Shown in pieces: positions 37,101 to 43,037 of a DNA stretch of 64,000 bases. Positions within the stretch are counted from its first letter, which is position 1, and every line of letters starts with the position of its first letter. The notes below the pieces were generated by a model that saw only the letters and a list, made by a program, of their open reading frames with translations, was not told the DNA's origin and searched no databases. Location: contig NZ_JBDIML010000006.1 in NCBI RefSeq assembly GCF_039614845.1, forward strand, positions 1 through 64,000, read 5' to 3'. This DNA is from Ornithinibacillus xuwenensis. Its GTDB lineage: Bacteria > Bacillota > Bacilli > Bacillales > Amphibacillaceae. The translations under genes were made by a program, and so were the position numbers.

Positions 37101-40100
37101 CAATTGGTATTATCGTCGATGTTCAATCCTCCTCCTATACGAGCTTAGAAGAATATTTAGGAAGTAAAGGATATCATACTGTATCGATGTTCTATGATGA
37201 CGTAGATATGCTTCCGGAAGTTGATCTAGTATTCGCAAATTCAGATTATAACAATAGTCTTATTCCGGATGAGGAAACCTTTAAGCGGTTTGTGGAAGCT
37301 CTTGATGAGACGGAAACCTCCGTCATCTGGACTGGCCAGTATGGAGGAAAGGGTAGTATTCGTTATCTCTATGAATACTTGGAGGATCCAAAAGAAGAGT
37401 ATCGTGGAAGTGGAGATGGAAAGCAGACTGCCTATGTAGTAGAAGAACACCCGATATTTGAAGGCGTTCCAGATACCTTTGAATTCCAGCCAGATCGGGG
37501 CTACTATTACGGTTTTGATGGTTATTCTGGTACTATATTGGCTGATTATGATAAAGAAGGTATTGAAGAAGACGGCTATATGATTGGATTTAAAGGCCGG
37601 ACCGTTAATAGTGTAGAAGTATTACTAGGTGGAATGACTTTCGGATATGGATTCCATCCTGGAGACGAGTCATTTGACGAAAATCGAGAAAAAATAATCA
37701 ATAATGCAATTCTATGGGCAATTGACCATGAAGATAGCTATGCAGGTGAAATACGAGGACAGGTTATGAATAATTTTGATGTGCCAATACAAGCAGAAGT
37801 AACGGTTGTGGAAACCGGACAAACAGTGCCAACAGATAATGAAGGTAAATTTGTTGTTGCTTTAGCTGAAGGGACGTATACATTAGCTATTGAAGGCTAT
37901 GGTCATCAGGAAGCTGAATTTGAAGTCCAAGTTATTAATGGAGAAATTACGGAAGAAAGCTTCGCACTACAAGCGTTATCTGTTGGAGAACTATCGGGTG
38001 TAATTCGAGCGAGCTCGACTGGGAATTTAATTCCAGGAGCGATTATTGAGATTCTTGGTACACCTCTTAAAGCTGAAGCAGATGAAAACGGAGCGTTTCA
38101 TATTGTCGTTCCGGAAGGCTCCTATGAAGTGCGAGTTACAGCTAGTGGCTATCAACCGCAAACTAATACCGTAACCGTTACAACCGGGCAAACCTCAAGT
38201 CTTAACCTGATGTTGAATGAATCTCAGGCAATTGCTGTCATTGCCTCCTCATCAAATCACGGTAGATTAACGCCTTTCTTAGAGGAGAATGGTTATGAGG
38301 TCGTGGAATTTGACCGTGATGAGCAGGCTCTGGTGAAGGAAAATATTGAGGATTTTGCGCTTGTGATATTTAATGATTCAGGTACAAGTATGAGTGAAGC
38401 GGACTTCCAAGGACTAATTGATGCCGCAGACGAAGAACAAGTAAGTATGATCTTTTCCAATCAAATGGGATATGGTTCTATCAATCATTTAAGGGATTAT
38501 TTAGAGGATCCAAGTGTCACTGATACTGACTTTTTACCAAATGCAATTAAATATGAGGTATTGGAAGAACATCCAATTTTCAGAGGGTATGAGGTAGGAG
38601 ATCAAATCACAATACTACAAAGACCAGATAGTAACCAACAATATGGTGTATTTGATAACTATAGTGGTACGACAATTGCAGACCTTGTCCATGATGAGGA
38701 AGGGCGACTAGGAAGTGGTATTGCCTATGATTTCAGGTCTAGTGGACATGTTCATTTATTACTAAGTAGCTTGTCCGTGAGCTTATATGGTAATCCGGAT
38801 GACCGCTGGACGGAGGACACAAGGAACCTTTATATTAATGCAGTAGACTGGGCGATTAACGCATCGCTAGGAGAAATAACAGGTACCGTTCAAACAGAAG
38901 ATGGTGAGCCAATAGCTGGGGCAACTGTACGAGTTGAAAATGAAAATATTTCCGTACAAACGAACGATCAAGGGCGTTATTCCGTTGGTGTAAGTACAGG
39001 AGAGCATGTCGTATCCATCTCTGCAATTGGATATGAAACCGCGGAAGAAACCGTTGTTGTTGAAAATATTGGTGATGTGGTTAACTTGAATGTCAACTTG
39101 CAAGCATCAGACCGGATGTCTATTTACGGGCAGGTAATAAATCCATCAACAGGTGAAGGTGTACAAGATGTTACGGTAACAGCAAAAGATGAATCAGGCT
39201 TAGTAGAATTTTCTACGATAACAGATGAAGATGGTCAATATCTGCTTAACGAGCTTTTAGCAGGAACCTATCAAGTCACCTTTGAAAAAGAGGGCTACCT
39301 TCCAATTACGGAAACCGTAGACATTACGACTGGGGAAAACATTGAAGTTAATGTATCCATGAGCTCTTACAATATTGCCGTTCTTGGAGATTATAAAGGC
39401 GAAATAAGTAATCTCCTAAATGAAGAAGGTGTAGCAACTGAACAAGTTGATTGGAGTATTATCGACCACGTAGACCTTTATGAAACAATCATTGTAAATG
39501 CAAGTGAAGCGGAACCTGCTGATGTAGACGCCCTAATTGCCGCAAGTGATGAGCACCATACGAGTCTTGTGTTCCTAGATACTTGGGGAAATACTGGCTC
39601 AATAGCATTATTAGAAGAAGCGTTGGGATATCCAGTATTGAATAATCAAAGCTATGATGAAGGAGAGGTTTTTGTAGATATTGGCAAGTCAGAACATCCG
39701 ATATACGAAGGGTTTGAAGAGGGAAGAATTCAAATCTTAGCAGAAAGAAGCCCATATGCAACGTTTAAGGATTATCCTGGTACTGTACTTGGCAATCTGA
39801 CAGTGGATGAGGAAGATAAAGGTGCTTCTATTGCCTATTCATTTAGAAGTAATGAACATATGCATCTACTATTATCACCATTTGCTGTTAATAACATGGT
39901 TGGACCGGAAAGAGGCTGGACTGAGGATGGCAAAAAGCTATTCATTCAAGCAATTAAATGGGCTAGAGATGGAGTAGGGCAGCTTCCAGAACCACCAGTA
40001 TGGAAAAAAGAATATGAGGAGCATCGTTCTGGAAATTCTGTAGTTGTTGGTGGATTTGCAGAGCCAGGAGTAACAATTCGAATTTATCATGGAGAAACGT

Positions 40101-40264
40101 TGCTTCATGAAACAACAACAAACCCTGGAGGTGTATTCTTAGCGAAGCTATCCTTACCTGAAGGATCCTACACATTAGATGCAGAAGCTGTCAACGAAGA
40201 CGGAATCGTTAGAAACGAAGAGCCACTAGAACTAGAAATTAGTTCCAAGCAACCTGTACGTTAA
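31160..40264 (+). CDS. Giant secreted subtilisin-family protease (bacillopeptidase F-like) with PQQ propeller and ThuA-like modules
   Basis: The ~3034-residue precursor has a signal peptide (cut after about residue 33), an acidic propeptide with an I9-like inhibitor region (about 95-215), and an S8 catalytic domain (about 230-520) with Asp269 in MDSGVE, His311 in GHGTHVTG and Ser481 in GTSMATPH, closest to bacillopeptidase F. Then come two carboxypeptidase-regulatory-like beta domains (546-705) and a PQQ-like beta-propeller (about 709-1066). Five modules follow, each two regulatory-like domains plus one ~200-residue ThuA/GATase-like domain, the latter starting at 1228, 1605, 1981, 2357 and 2738. 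A final Ig-like domain closes the protein. No LPXTG, SLH or transmembrane anchor is seen. GGTGGGG precedes the ATG. The frame is intact for 9.1 kb. Confidence 0.9.
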   Translation: MRLYRKKHRRIWVIFAIVLMVISLFTPTASLAEGSQELDINTLEEDLQIEKKLEQSNSKSVDDYELEVSGEDGLPRLHDGLEIDKPSYAENEAKETAVEDKIVLDGKVEQKIYQSLEKEDKVNVIIHMKDTTASMETSNSIFSEAAKETNREERLMMVQNHLQSVAEKSQSEVLRQLDSFSQKGLAQEIKPLWIVNGIAASVTQEALDSLSKRDDVEKIVLEKVFEVPAVSVSETSPRLPEWGLEKVNATDVWGRYGIDGEGIVVGIMDSGVEASHEALAGNYRGRDGNHQYSWADFSGDGYEIPHDGNGHGTHVTGTAVGGGEGEPIGVAPGAEWIAAKIFNDNGFASESGIHEAFQWFMAPGGDPSMAPQVVNNSWGNSNTGDTTFQQDVQAWVAAGIFPLFAAGNDGPISNSIGAPASFPESFAIGATDSNDQIAYFSSRGPVYWGDNRIIKPDVSAPGQEIYSAWPGNGYHTISGTSMATPHVAGVIALILQADPELTDDELKALLKDTTRTEIHMGQLPNGLYGTGIVDAYQAVTTAAFAGEVHGTITDENGNPIGATIRVEEENLEVEVPDDGTFQFILREGTHTVTVESFGYGTEEFTITVEKDQIAEVTWQLPASNQYSIDGVVETADGNPVSFAYVRVQNTPIGYVRTNENGEFTIPGVPEGDYQLLITGKGIASQNKSISISSNLDISVTVSESNFQTEEEWKTGNNNHTRNPISNEDISVEHLEEAWNISVSGNVVFSSPVVNADTVIIVTESGYVQAFDLDTGDEKWTFRTGGSNRSTPTITEDYVYVAGGGDQMLYALDISSGVVHWSINTENFPVYESPIYEDGILYVTSSIDEMTKVRALDATNGRTLWSTTIGSSSYSGASLLGEQLFIGSVETGNLYALSKQDGAVNWTFEATGGGFASFPVVVEDTVYAFSTNFESSGTLWAINAETGEERWHAEGIGDTQAASPVVYEDTILVSSASAPVLKAFDRQTGELRWENKNVTTTVNNGVVSSNGVFFIIDSTFSLKAIDVLSGELLDQWALSGSSSSTPAITNGQVVVATQNGLQVYSAPGIFTGTIQDEEGNPVSGTVRIVGTEVKADADENGRFELSLLPGSYQVRVGNYGLEQVHEELVIQSGYQVDKNYQLAPVQEGQLGGTVVDSRSGEALAGVEVTVQDTPLKTTTDEDGNFRFESIFAGNYDVRFNASGYVDSQVAVTVQSGEQTDASTALNPIDVAVLNDYEATITNLLNVNGIPAEERDWEDLQGEVSNYQVLYLNGAYTSSGWKPERSDMDALLNEAREADVSIVFTDVWGPSYGSITDLVTHYQDPASLQSDYSDAAISLQLNEEHPIFEGFHSGDQIPIMNEGKGSWFNGFSGRNLATVSSSRLGEVGTGVAYKAVSQNSAHLLLANNATASWNLPTQNWLQAQHDLLVNSVQYLLEDASYGQLNGQIVDQSGNPLQARVEVLETGVYTAADESGQFELFHDEGTFELEVRLTGYETQVIEVSFENGQPVTEEIQLVSSTEGKLSGIVSDSISTNPISDVQVILKDTSGETVLETTTGSNGIYELEGLSAANYTLEFVHEDYILEKNEVEISGPPVEVNQELIPEPSLAILGDRSYGYNLKEIFGAYNIDTTDYQSIESLTEEISFYDVVFFNDESGVTSESLQALENAADEHGVSIIYGDAYFSGGGIYALNAARQDPVIRESVNVRTSAAQYVIRQENPMFGEYEVGETIDLLVPDASRVAMFDEYSGFVLADIKHAGSEEVHGGGVAFKPRTADSMELLLSAHSTEIAHDGEDYTDAGLQLFIDSVIWAAYEDFNVFRGSVLGENGEAIDATVNLEMDGVNLTAETTKDNPDFNIASIDGDALVTVSAHGYVTQTFNLSINDSLEPFSIQMPLKDDVGQLKGHITNKTQFDALEDVHVKIVGYPRESYTDELGYYQIDNLEPGTYEVEITKDDFLEEVLTVEIGPSEVKTYDTALRPSPTIGIIVDVQSSSYTSLEEYLGSKGYHTVSMFYDDVDMLPEVDLVFANSDYNNSLIPDEETFKRFVEALDETETSVIWTGQYGGKGSIRYLYEYLEDPKEEYRGSGDGKQTAYVVEEHPIFEGVPDTFEFQPDRGYYYGFDGYSGTILADYDKEGIEEDGYMIGFKGRTVNSVEVLLGGMTFGYGFHPGDESFDENREKIINNAILWAIDHEDSYAGEIRGQVMNNFDVPIQAEVTVVETGQTVPTDNEGKFVVALAEGTYTLAIEGYGHQEAEFEVQVINGEITEESFALQALSVGELSGVIRASSTGNLIPGAIIEILGTPLKAEADENGAFHIVVPEGSYEVRVTASGYQPQTNTVTVTTGQTSSLNLMLNESQAIAVIASSSNHGRLTPFLEENGYEVVEFDRDEQALVKENIEDFALVIFNDSGTSMSEADFQGLIDAADEEQVSMIFSNQMGYGSINHLRDYLEDPSVTDTDFLPNAIKYEVLEEHPIFRGYEVGDQITILQRPDSNQQYGVFDNYSGTTIADLVHDEEGRLGSGIAYDFRSSGHVHLLLSSLSVSLYGNPDDRWTEDTRNLYINAVDWAINASLGEITGTVQTEDGEPIAGATVRVENENISVQTNDQGRYSVGVSTGEHVVSISAIGYETAEETVVVENIGDVVNLNVNLQASDRMSIYGQVINPSTGEGVQDVTVTAKDESGLVEFSTITDEDGQYLLNELLAGTYQVTFEKEGYLPITETVDITTGENIEVNVSMSSYNIAVLGDYKGEISNLLNEEGVATEQVDWSIIDHVDLYETIIVNASEAEPADVDALIAASDEHHTSLVFLDTWGNTGSIALLEEALGYPVLNNQSYDEGEVFVDIGKSEHPIYEGFEEGRIQILAERSPYATFKDYPGTVLGNLTVDEEDKGASIAYSFRSNEHMHLLLSPFAVNNMVGPERGWTEDGKKLFIQAIKWARDGVGQLPEPPVWKKEYEEHRSGNSVVVGGFAEPGVTIRIYHGETLLHETTTNPGGVFLAKLSLPEGSYTLDAEAVNEDGIVRNEEPLELEISSKQPVR
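34361..39972 (+). repeat. Five-fold domain-module repeat inside the giant protease
   Basis: Protein-level repeats of about 375 residues recur five times, with ThuA-like parts beginning near bases 34841, 35972, 37100, 38228 and 39371. Shared marks are an opening hydrophobic strand, a central ADE-x-x-VS-hydrophobic-F segment, GSI-x-x-L, EHPIFEG, YSGT-x-LAD, R-x-x-x-x-HLLLS and NAIxWA. DNA identity between copies is low, so the duplications are old. Confidence 0.8.
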
Positions 40265-40271
40265 CAGATGG

Positions 40272-40316
40272 TGCCAGACGCTATCCAGTCATTATTGGAT
40301 AGCGTCTGGCATTCTT
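40272..40316 (+). terminator. Terminator of the giant protease gene
   Basis: GCCAGACGCTATCCA pairs perfectly with TGGATAGCGTCTGGC around an eight-base loop; a short T-rich tail follows. Confidence 0.85.
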
Positions 40317-40383
40317 ATGTATATTCTGTCCAATTTAGGTAAAGATTCTAAGGATACAAATTCTTGATTTAGCGTGGTGATAC

Positions 40384-40716
40384 TTGTTGAAATTTATCAT
40401 TCGGTCTGGAATTAGTCTGCTAACCGTAATGATTATGGCCGGAACTGGATCTGTATTTGCTCAAGTGGAGAATTTTGAGAGGATACCGACTAGCTTAGAG
40501 GAGCATAACTGGCAAGAGTATAGTGTCGATTATGACATTATTGAAGTTGGTTCACATGAATATAATTATTGGAAGAATTTTATGAAACGAACTCGAACCT
40601 GCCATATTTCTCATCGAATTAAGACGGTAGTATATTATTGTGATATTCATGATCATACAAAATCAGAGACAATACTGGATGAAATAATCCATAGTGAAAA
40701 GCATCGTGATGATTAA
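40384..40716 (+). CDS. Small exported protein of unknown function
   Basis: The 110-residue product has a clear Sec signal peptide (residues 1 to about 26, ending VFAQ) and a mature ~84-residue domain. That domain is rich in His and Tyr and has two cysteines (in RTCHISH and YYCDIHDH) that could form a disulfide or bind metal. I do not recognise the family. It starts at tandem TTG codons (40384 or 40387) behind GGTGAT, a weak site. It follows the giant protease after its terminator and has its own terminator. Confidence 0.6.
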   Translation: MLKFIIRSGISLLTVMIMAGTGSVFAQVENFERIPTSLEEHNWQEYSVDYDIIEVGSHEYNYWKNFMKRTRTCHISHRIKTVVYYCDIHDHTKSETILDEIIHSEKHRDD

Positions 40717-40774
40717 TTTAAGTCAAATCTGCTAGCTAGCGGTGTAATGGAATGCTAGTAACATATGATGAAAA

Positions 40775-40803
40775 CCCAAGAGTTAAGTCTCTTGGGCTAT
40801 TTT
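40775..40803 (+). terminator. Intrinsic terminator of the small exported protein gene
   Basis: CCCAAGAG pairs with CTCTTGGG over a six-base loop, followed by CTATTTTT. It overlaps the 3' end of the converging DUF2512 gene. Confidence 0.8.
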
Positions 40804-41255
40804 TGTGGATCTCTTCTTGGATCTTTTTCCTCTATAAAACGCTGCCCCTCTGTTTCTTCTCCAAATTCGGTTTGGAAATGCTGCGAGGTAATTGTTTTAA
40901 AATGACGTTTGTCTTCCTCGCCTTTTTCTTTCATATAAGCGTGCAATAACGGTTCACACAGTGCGATGAAAAAGGCAGTAAATAAAGAGGTTGTAACGAT
41001 TGGCATGTCTGTTTGAATGAATAGCGACCCTAACAGGGCAAGTGATAGGAAGGCTAGTCCAAAATCAGCGATTGTTGCGATGGTATTGCCTACACGGGGT
41101 AAAATAAGTAAATCCCCAATAAAGTAAGTAATAGCTGTTGTAAGAATACTAACCCAAAATAAATTCATTAAAGAAGCATTATAAAAAATGCCAAAGATTG
41201 AAAACACAATAATAATATTGACAATTAGTTTTATTCCAAGTGCCTTAAAATTCAT
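40797..41255 (-). CDS. DUF2512 (YndM-like) membrane protein
   Basis: The 152-residue protein has four membrane helices in its first ~110 residues, with the family signature GDLLILPRVGNTIATIADFGLAF, then a charged C-terminal tail of about 40 residues. It matches YndM/DUF2512 of Bacillus, whose function is unknown. The ribosome site is weak. It converges on the small exported protein gene, with 3' ends nearly touching at the shared terminator. Confidence 0.85.
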   Translation of the reverse strand: MNFKALGIKLIVNIIIVFSIFGIFYNASLMNLFWVSILTTAITYFIGDLLILPRVGNTIATIADFGLAFLSLALLGSLFIQTDMPIVTTSLFTAFFIALCEPLLHAYMKEKGEEDKRHFKTITSQHFQTEFGEETEGQRFIEEKDPRRDPQK

Positions 41256-41402
41256 GCGAGGTTAACGTCCCTTCTTGGATAGTTGCGAGGCATTTATATA
41301 GGTGCTTATTTAAATGCCAAGATTTCTATTAGTATTTGGCATTTTCTCGAAAAATATGATATCAATACTATAGGATTTTAAAATGAACTAGGGGGATTAT
41401 AA

Positions 41403-41663
41403 ATGAAATATTTCGCAGTATTTTTACCGATGAAGGATGAAGAAAAAAGTATTCAATATCGTTCAGAGCATCTTTCCTATTTACAAAAGCTACAGGATGA
41501 AGGGTATATTTTTGCTAAAGGACGTTTTGTAGATGGGGCAGGCGGATTAGTCATTTATCTAGCAGATAGCCTAGAGAAAGCAGAAGGTATGGTAAAACAG
41601 GATCCTTATGTTCAAACCGGTGCAAGAGGTTTTGAAATCCATGAATGGGAAATGAAGCAGTAA
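41403..41663 (+). CDS. YciI-family protein
   Basis: The 86-residue protein has the dimeric alpha/beta-barrel YciI fold (related to muconolactone isomerase) with R20-x-x-HLSYL and the D-P-Y-V-x-x-G-L/A pattern near residues 67-74. The His-Asp pair of the family is present as His23 and Asp67. The function is unknown; members are proposed as small enzymes or binding proteins. GGGGGA precedes the ATG. Monocistronic with terminator. Confidence 0.85.
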   Translation: MKYFAVFLPMKDEEKSIQYRSEHLSYLQKLQDEGYIFAKGRFVDGAGGLVIYLADSLEKAEGMVKQDPYVQTGARGFEIHEWEMKQ

Positions 41664-41669
41664 TAAAAC

Positions 41670-41707
41670 AAGCCAAAACAATGTCCTACATTGTCTTGGC
41701 TTTATCC
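41670..41707 (+). terminator. Terminator after yciI-like gene
   Basis: AAGCCAA..ACAATG pairs with CATTGT..TTGGCTT, followed by TTATCCTT. Confidence 0.7.
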
Positions 41708-41727
41708 TTGTTAGATTATCGATTCAG

Positions 41728-42192
41728 CTAATACCCTCTCGCCATTACTCGTTGGTTTTCTAACATCTGACTAGCAACCGCCTCAGTCAATCGTTTTGCT
41801 GTTTTGGGAATTAATGATTTTAATACAGGGTTAACCATTGGTCCCATAATACCTTTTGCTGTCACATCTAGATTACCTGTCATATTCGTTTGGTATTTGG
41901 TGATGCTTTTAGCCTCAAAATATCCATTACCGGTTACATTTTCACTGATTCCAGTCAACGTAAAATTAACGCGCGTTGGTTCTTTCCATTCAGTAATATC
42001 AATTCGCATGCTCACTGTTTTATGAATTTTACCTAAATCACCTTTAAATTTCCATGTTGATTGTCTTTCATTAACGATCTTATGTTCAATGTATCCGGGC
42101 ACTAAAGGTGCCCAATTGTTCATGTCACTTACAAAATCCCATATTGTTTCTATCGGTAAATCCAATTCCGTAGAAAATGTACCTCCAGGCAT
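41728..42192 (-). CDS. SRPBCC-family protein (CoxG-like)
   Basis: The 154-residue protein has the START/Bet v1 fold pattern: an opening FSTELDLPIETIWDFVSDMNNWAPLVPGY, central antiparallel strands and a long C-terminal helix. The opening resembles CoxG/carbon monoxide dehydrogenase subunit G-like proteins, but no cox genes are near, so this only indicates fold. AGGAGG lies eight bases before the ATG. Monocistronic. The ligand is unknown, probably a hydrophobic small molecule. Confidence 0.82.
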   Translation of the reverse strand: MPGGTFSTELDLPIETIWDFVSDMNNWAPLVPGYIEHKIVNERQSTWKFKGDLGKIHKTVSMRIDITEWKEPTRVNFTLTGISENVTGNGYFEAKSITKYQTNMTGNLDVTAKGIMGPMVNPVLKSLIPKTAKRLTEAVASQMLENQRVMARGY

Positions 42193-42610
42193 CTAACATC
42201 CTCCTAAATTTCTGACTAAACGTGTAGTGGCTTTCTATTGATATTAGACAAGCTACTGAATTCGCAAAATTCACGTTAAAGCCTTGGTTCGTTACACATT
42301 AATTCATGTTAATCAGTATATTAGTCATTCGTAAATATATTCGATAAAACTTTGTGAATTTACTGTAACACTTAGCTTTCAAACGTGTCATAGTGGTGTT
42401 GTCGAATTTTGTTGAACGAAAATAAATAAATCTATTTCTTTATCATTTATCCCTTCAAAATATCAAAACACAATAAAATTTACTGCGATTTTTAATGTTT
42501 ATCTTAATATTGCTGTCGAAAATAGGCGGAAAATCTAAAAATGGAAAGTAGTCTAATAAAAATTTCCATGTTATATATAGTAGCAAGGGTTTGGAAGGGA
42601 GGTAAAAGCG
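42193..42610. other. 418-bp AT-rich control region
   Basis: No gene is supported. It separates the minus-strand SRPBCC gene from a plus-strand 39-codon gene. It carries a tandem Spo0A-box-like pair at 42400-42416 and a third TGTCGAA at 42513-42519. Confidence 0.5.
42400..42416 (+). promoter_or_regulatory. Tandem Spo0A boxes
   Basis: TGTCGAA (42400-42406) and TGTTGAA (42410-42416) are spaced exactly ten bases, the geometry of known tandem 0A boxes; a leading T improves the first. A third TGTCGAA lies about 110 bases downstream. Confidence 0.5.
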
Positions 42611-42730
42611 ATGACTTTTTATGATTTTCATGAGATTAAGAGGAAATTGGAGCAACATGAAATGACAATTGTGCAATTAATGGGAATTATCGCTGCAACA
42701 AATCGACGATTATCAGAACTAAAAAGCTAA
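42611..42730 (+). CDS. Small 39-residue protein of unknown function
   Basis: The gene starts at ATG 42611 with AAGGGAGGT nine bases upstream, an excellent ribosome site, and ends at TAA 42730. The product (MTFYDFHEIKRKLEQ to LSELKS) is charged, predicted mostly helical with a leucine/isoleucine face (IVQLMGIIAATNRRL), and lacks a signal peptide. It could be an amphipathic regulator in the way of Spo0E-, DegQ- or Sda-like peptides, but I see no homology. A strong terminator follows 75 bases on. Tandem Spo0A-box-like sequences upstream suggest transition-phase or sporulation control. Confidence 0.65.
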   Translation: MTFYDFHEIKRKLEQHEMTIVQLMGIIAATNRRLSELKS

Positions 42731-43037
42731 TCCTAAGTTCTGAGGAAACTCTTTCTTTATTTCTTCTTTTATCCTCTTGTATCCACGCAAGACCCCTTCA
42801 AAGTCAAAGAGCAGTCTATCCTCAGACTGCTCTTGTTTTTTTTATGTAAGTGATTTCTTTTTCAATTACAAAGAAAAAGTGCCGAATCATAGCGAAAGTT
42901 GTCACGATTCTTCTTGAGATTGTTGAAGTTACTTGGTAAAATTAGTAGGTATGAATTTAAGGTGATAATGCCTAAACTACTAGTTTTGTTAACTTGTAGA
43001 ATAACGGTATTAAAGCCACTTAAGAGGAGATAATGCT
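42731..43037 (+). other. 307-bp gap with terminator and asnB leader
   Basis: Apart from the terminator at 42807 and the AGAGGAG ribosome site before 43038, only AT-rich DNA is seen. No riboswitch or operator was recognised. Confidence 0.5.
42807..42845 (+). terminator. Intrinsic terminator of the 39-codon gene
   Basis: AAGAGCAGTCT pairs perfectly with AGACTGCTCTT over a six-base loop, followed by eight T after a G. Confidence 0.9.

Noticed and set aside
34361..39972. Assembly-collapsed or CRISPR-like DNA repeat
   Set aside because: The copies are divergent in DNA and in one continuous reading frame, so they are old protein-domain duplications.
41728..42192. Carbon monoxide dehydrogenase subunit G
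   Set aside because: Only the SRPBCC fold is supported; no cox genes are present.
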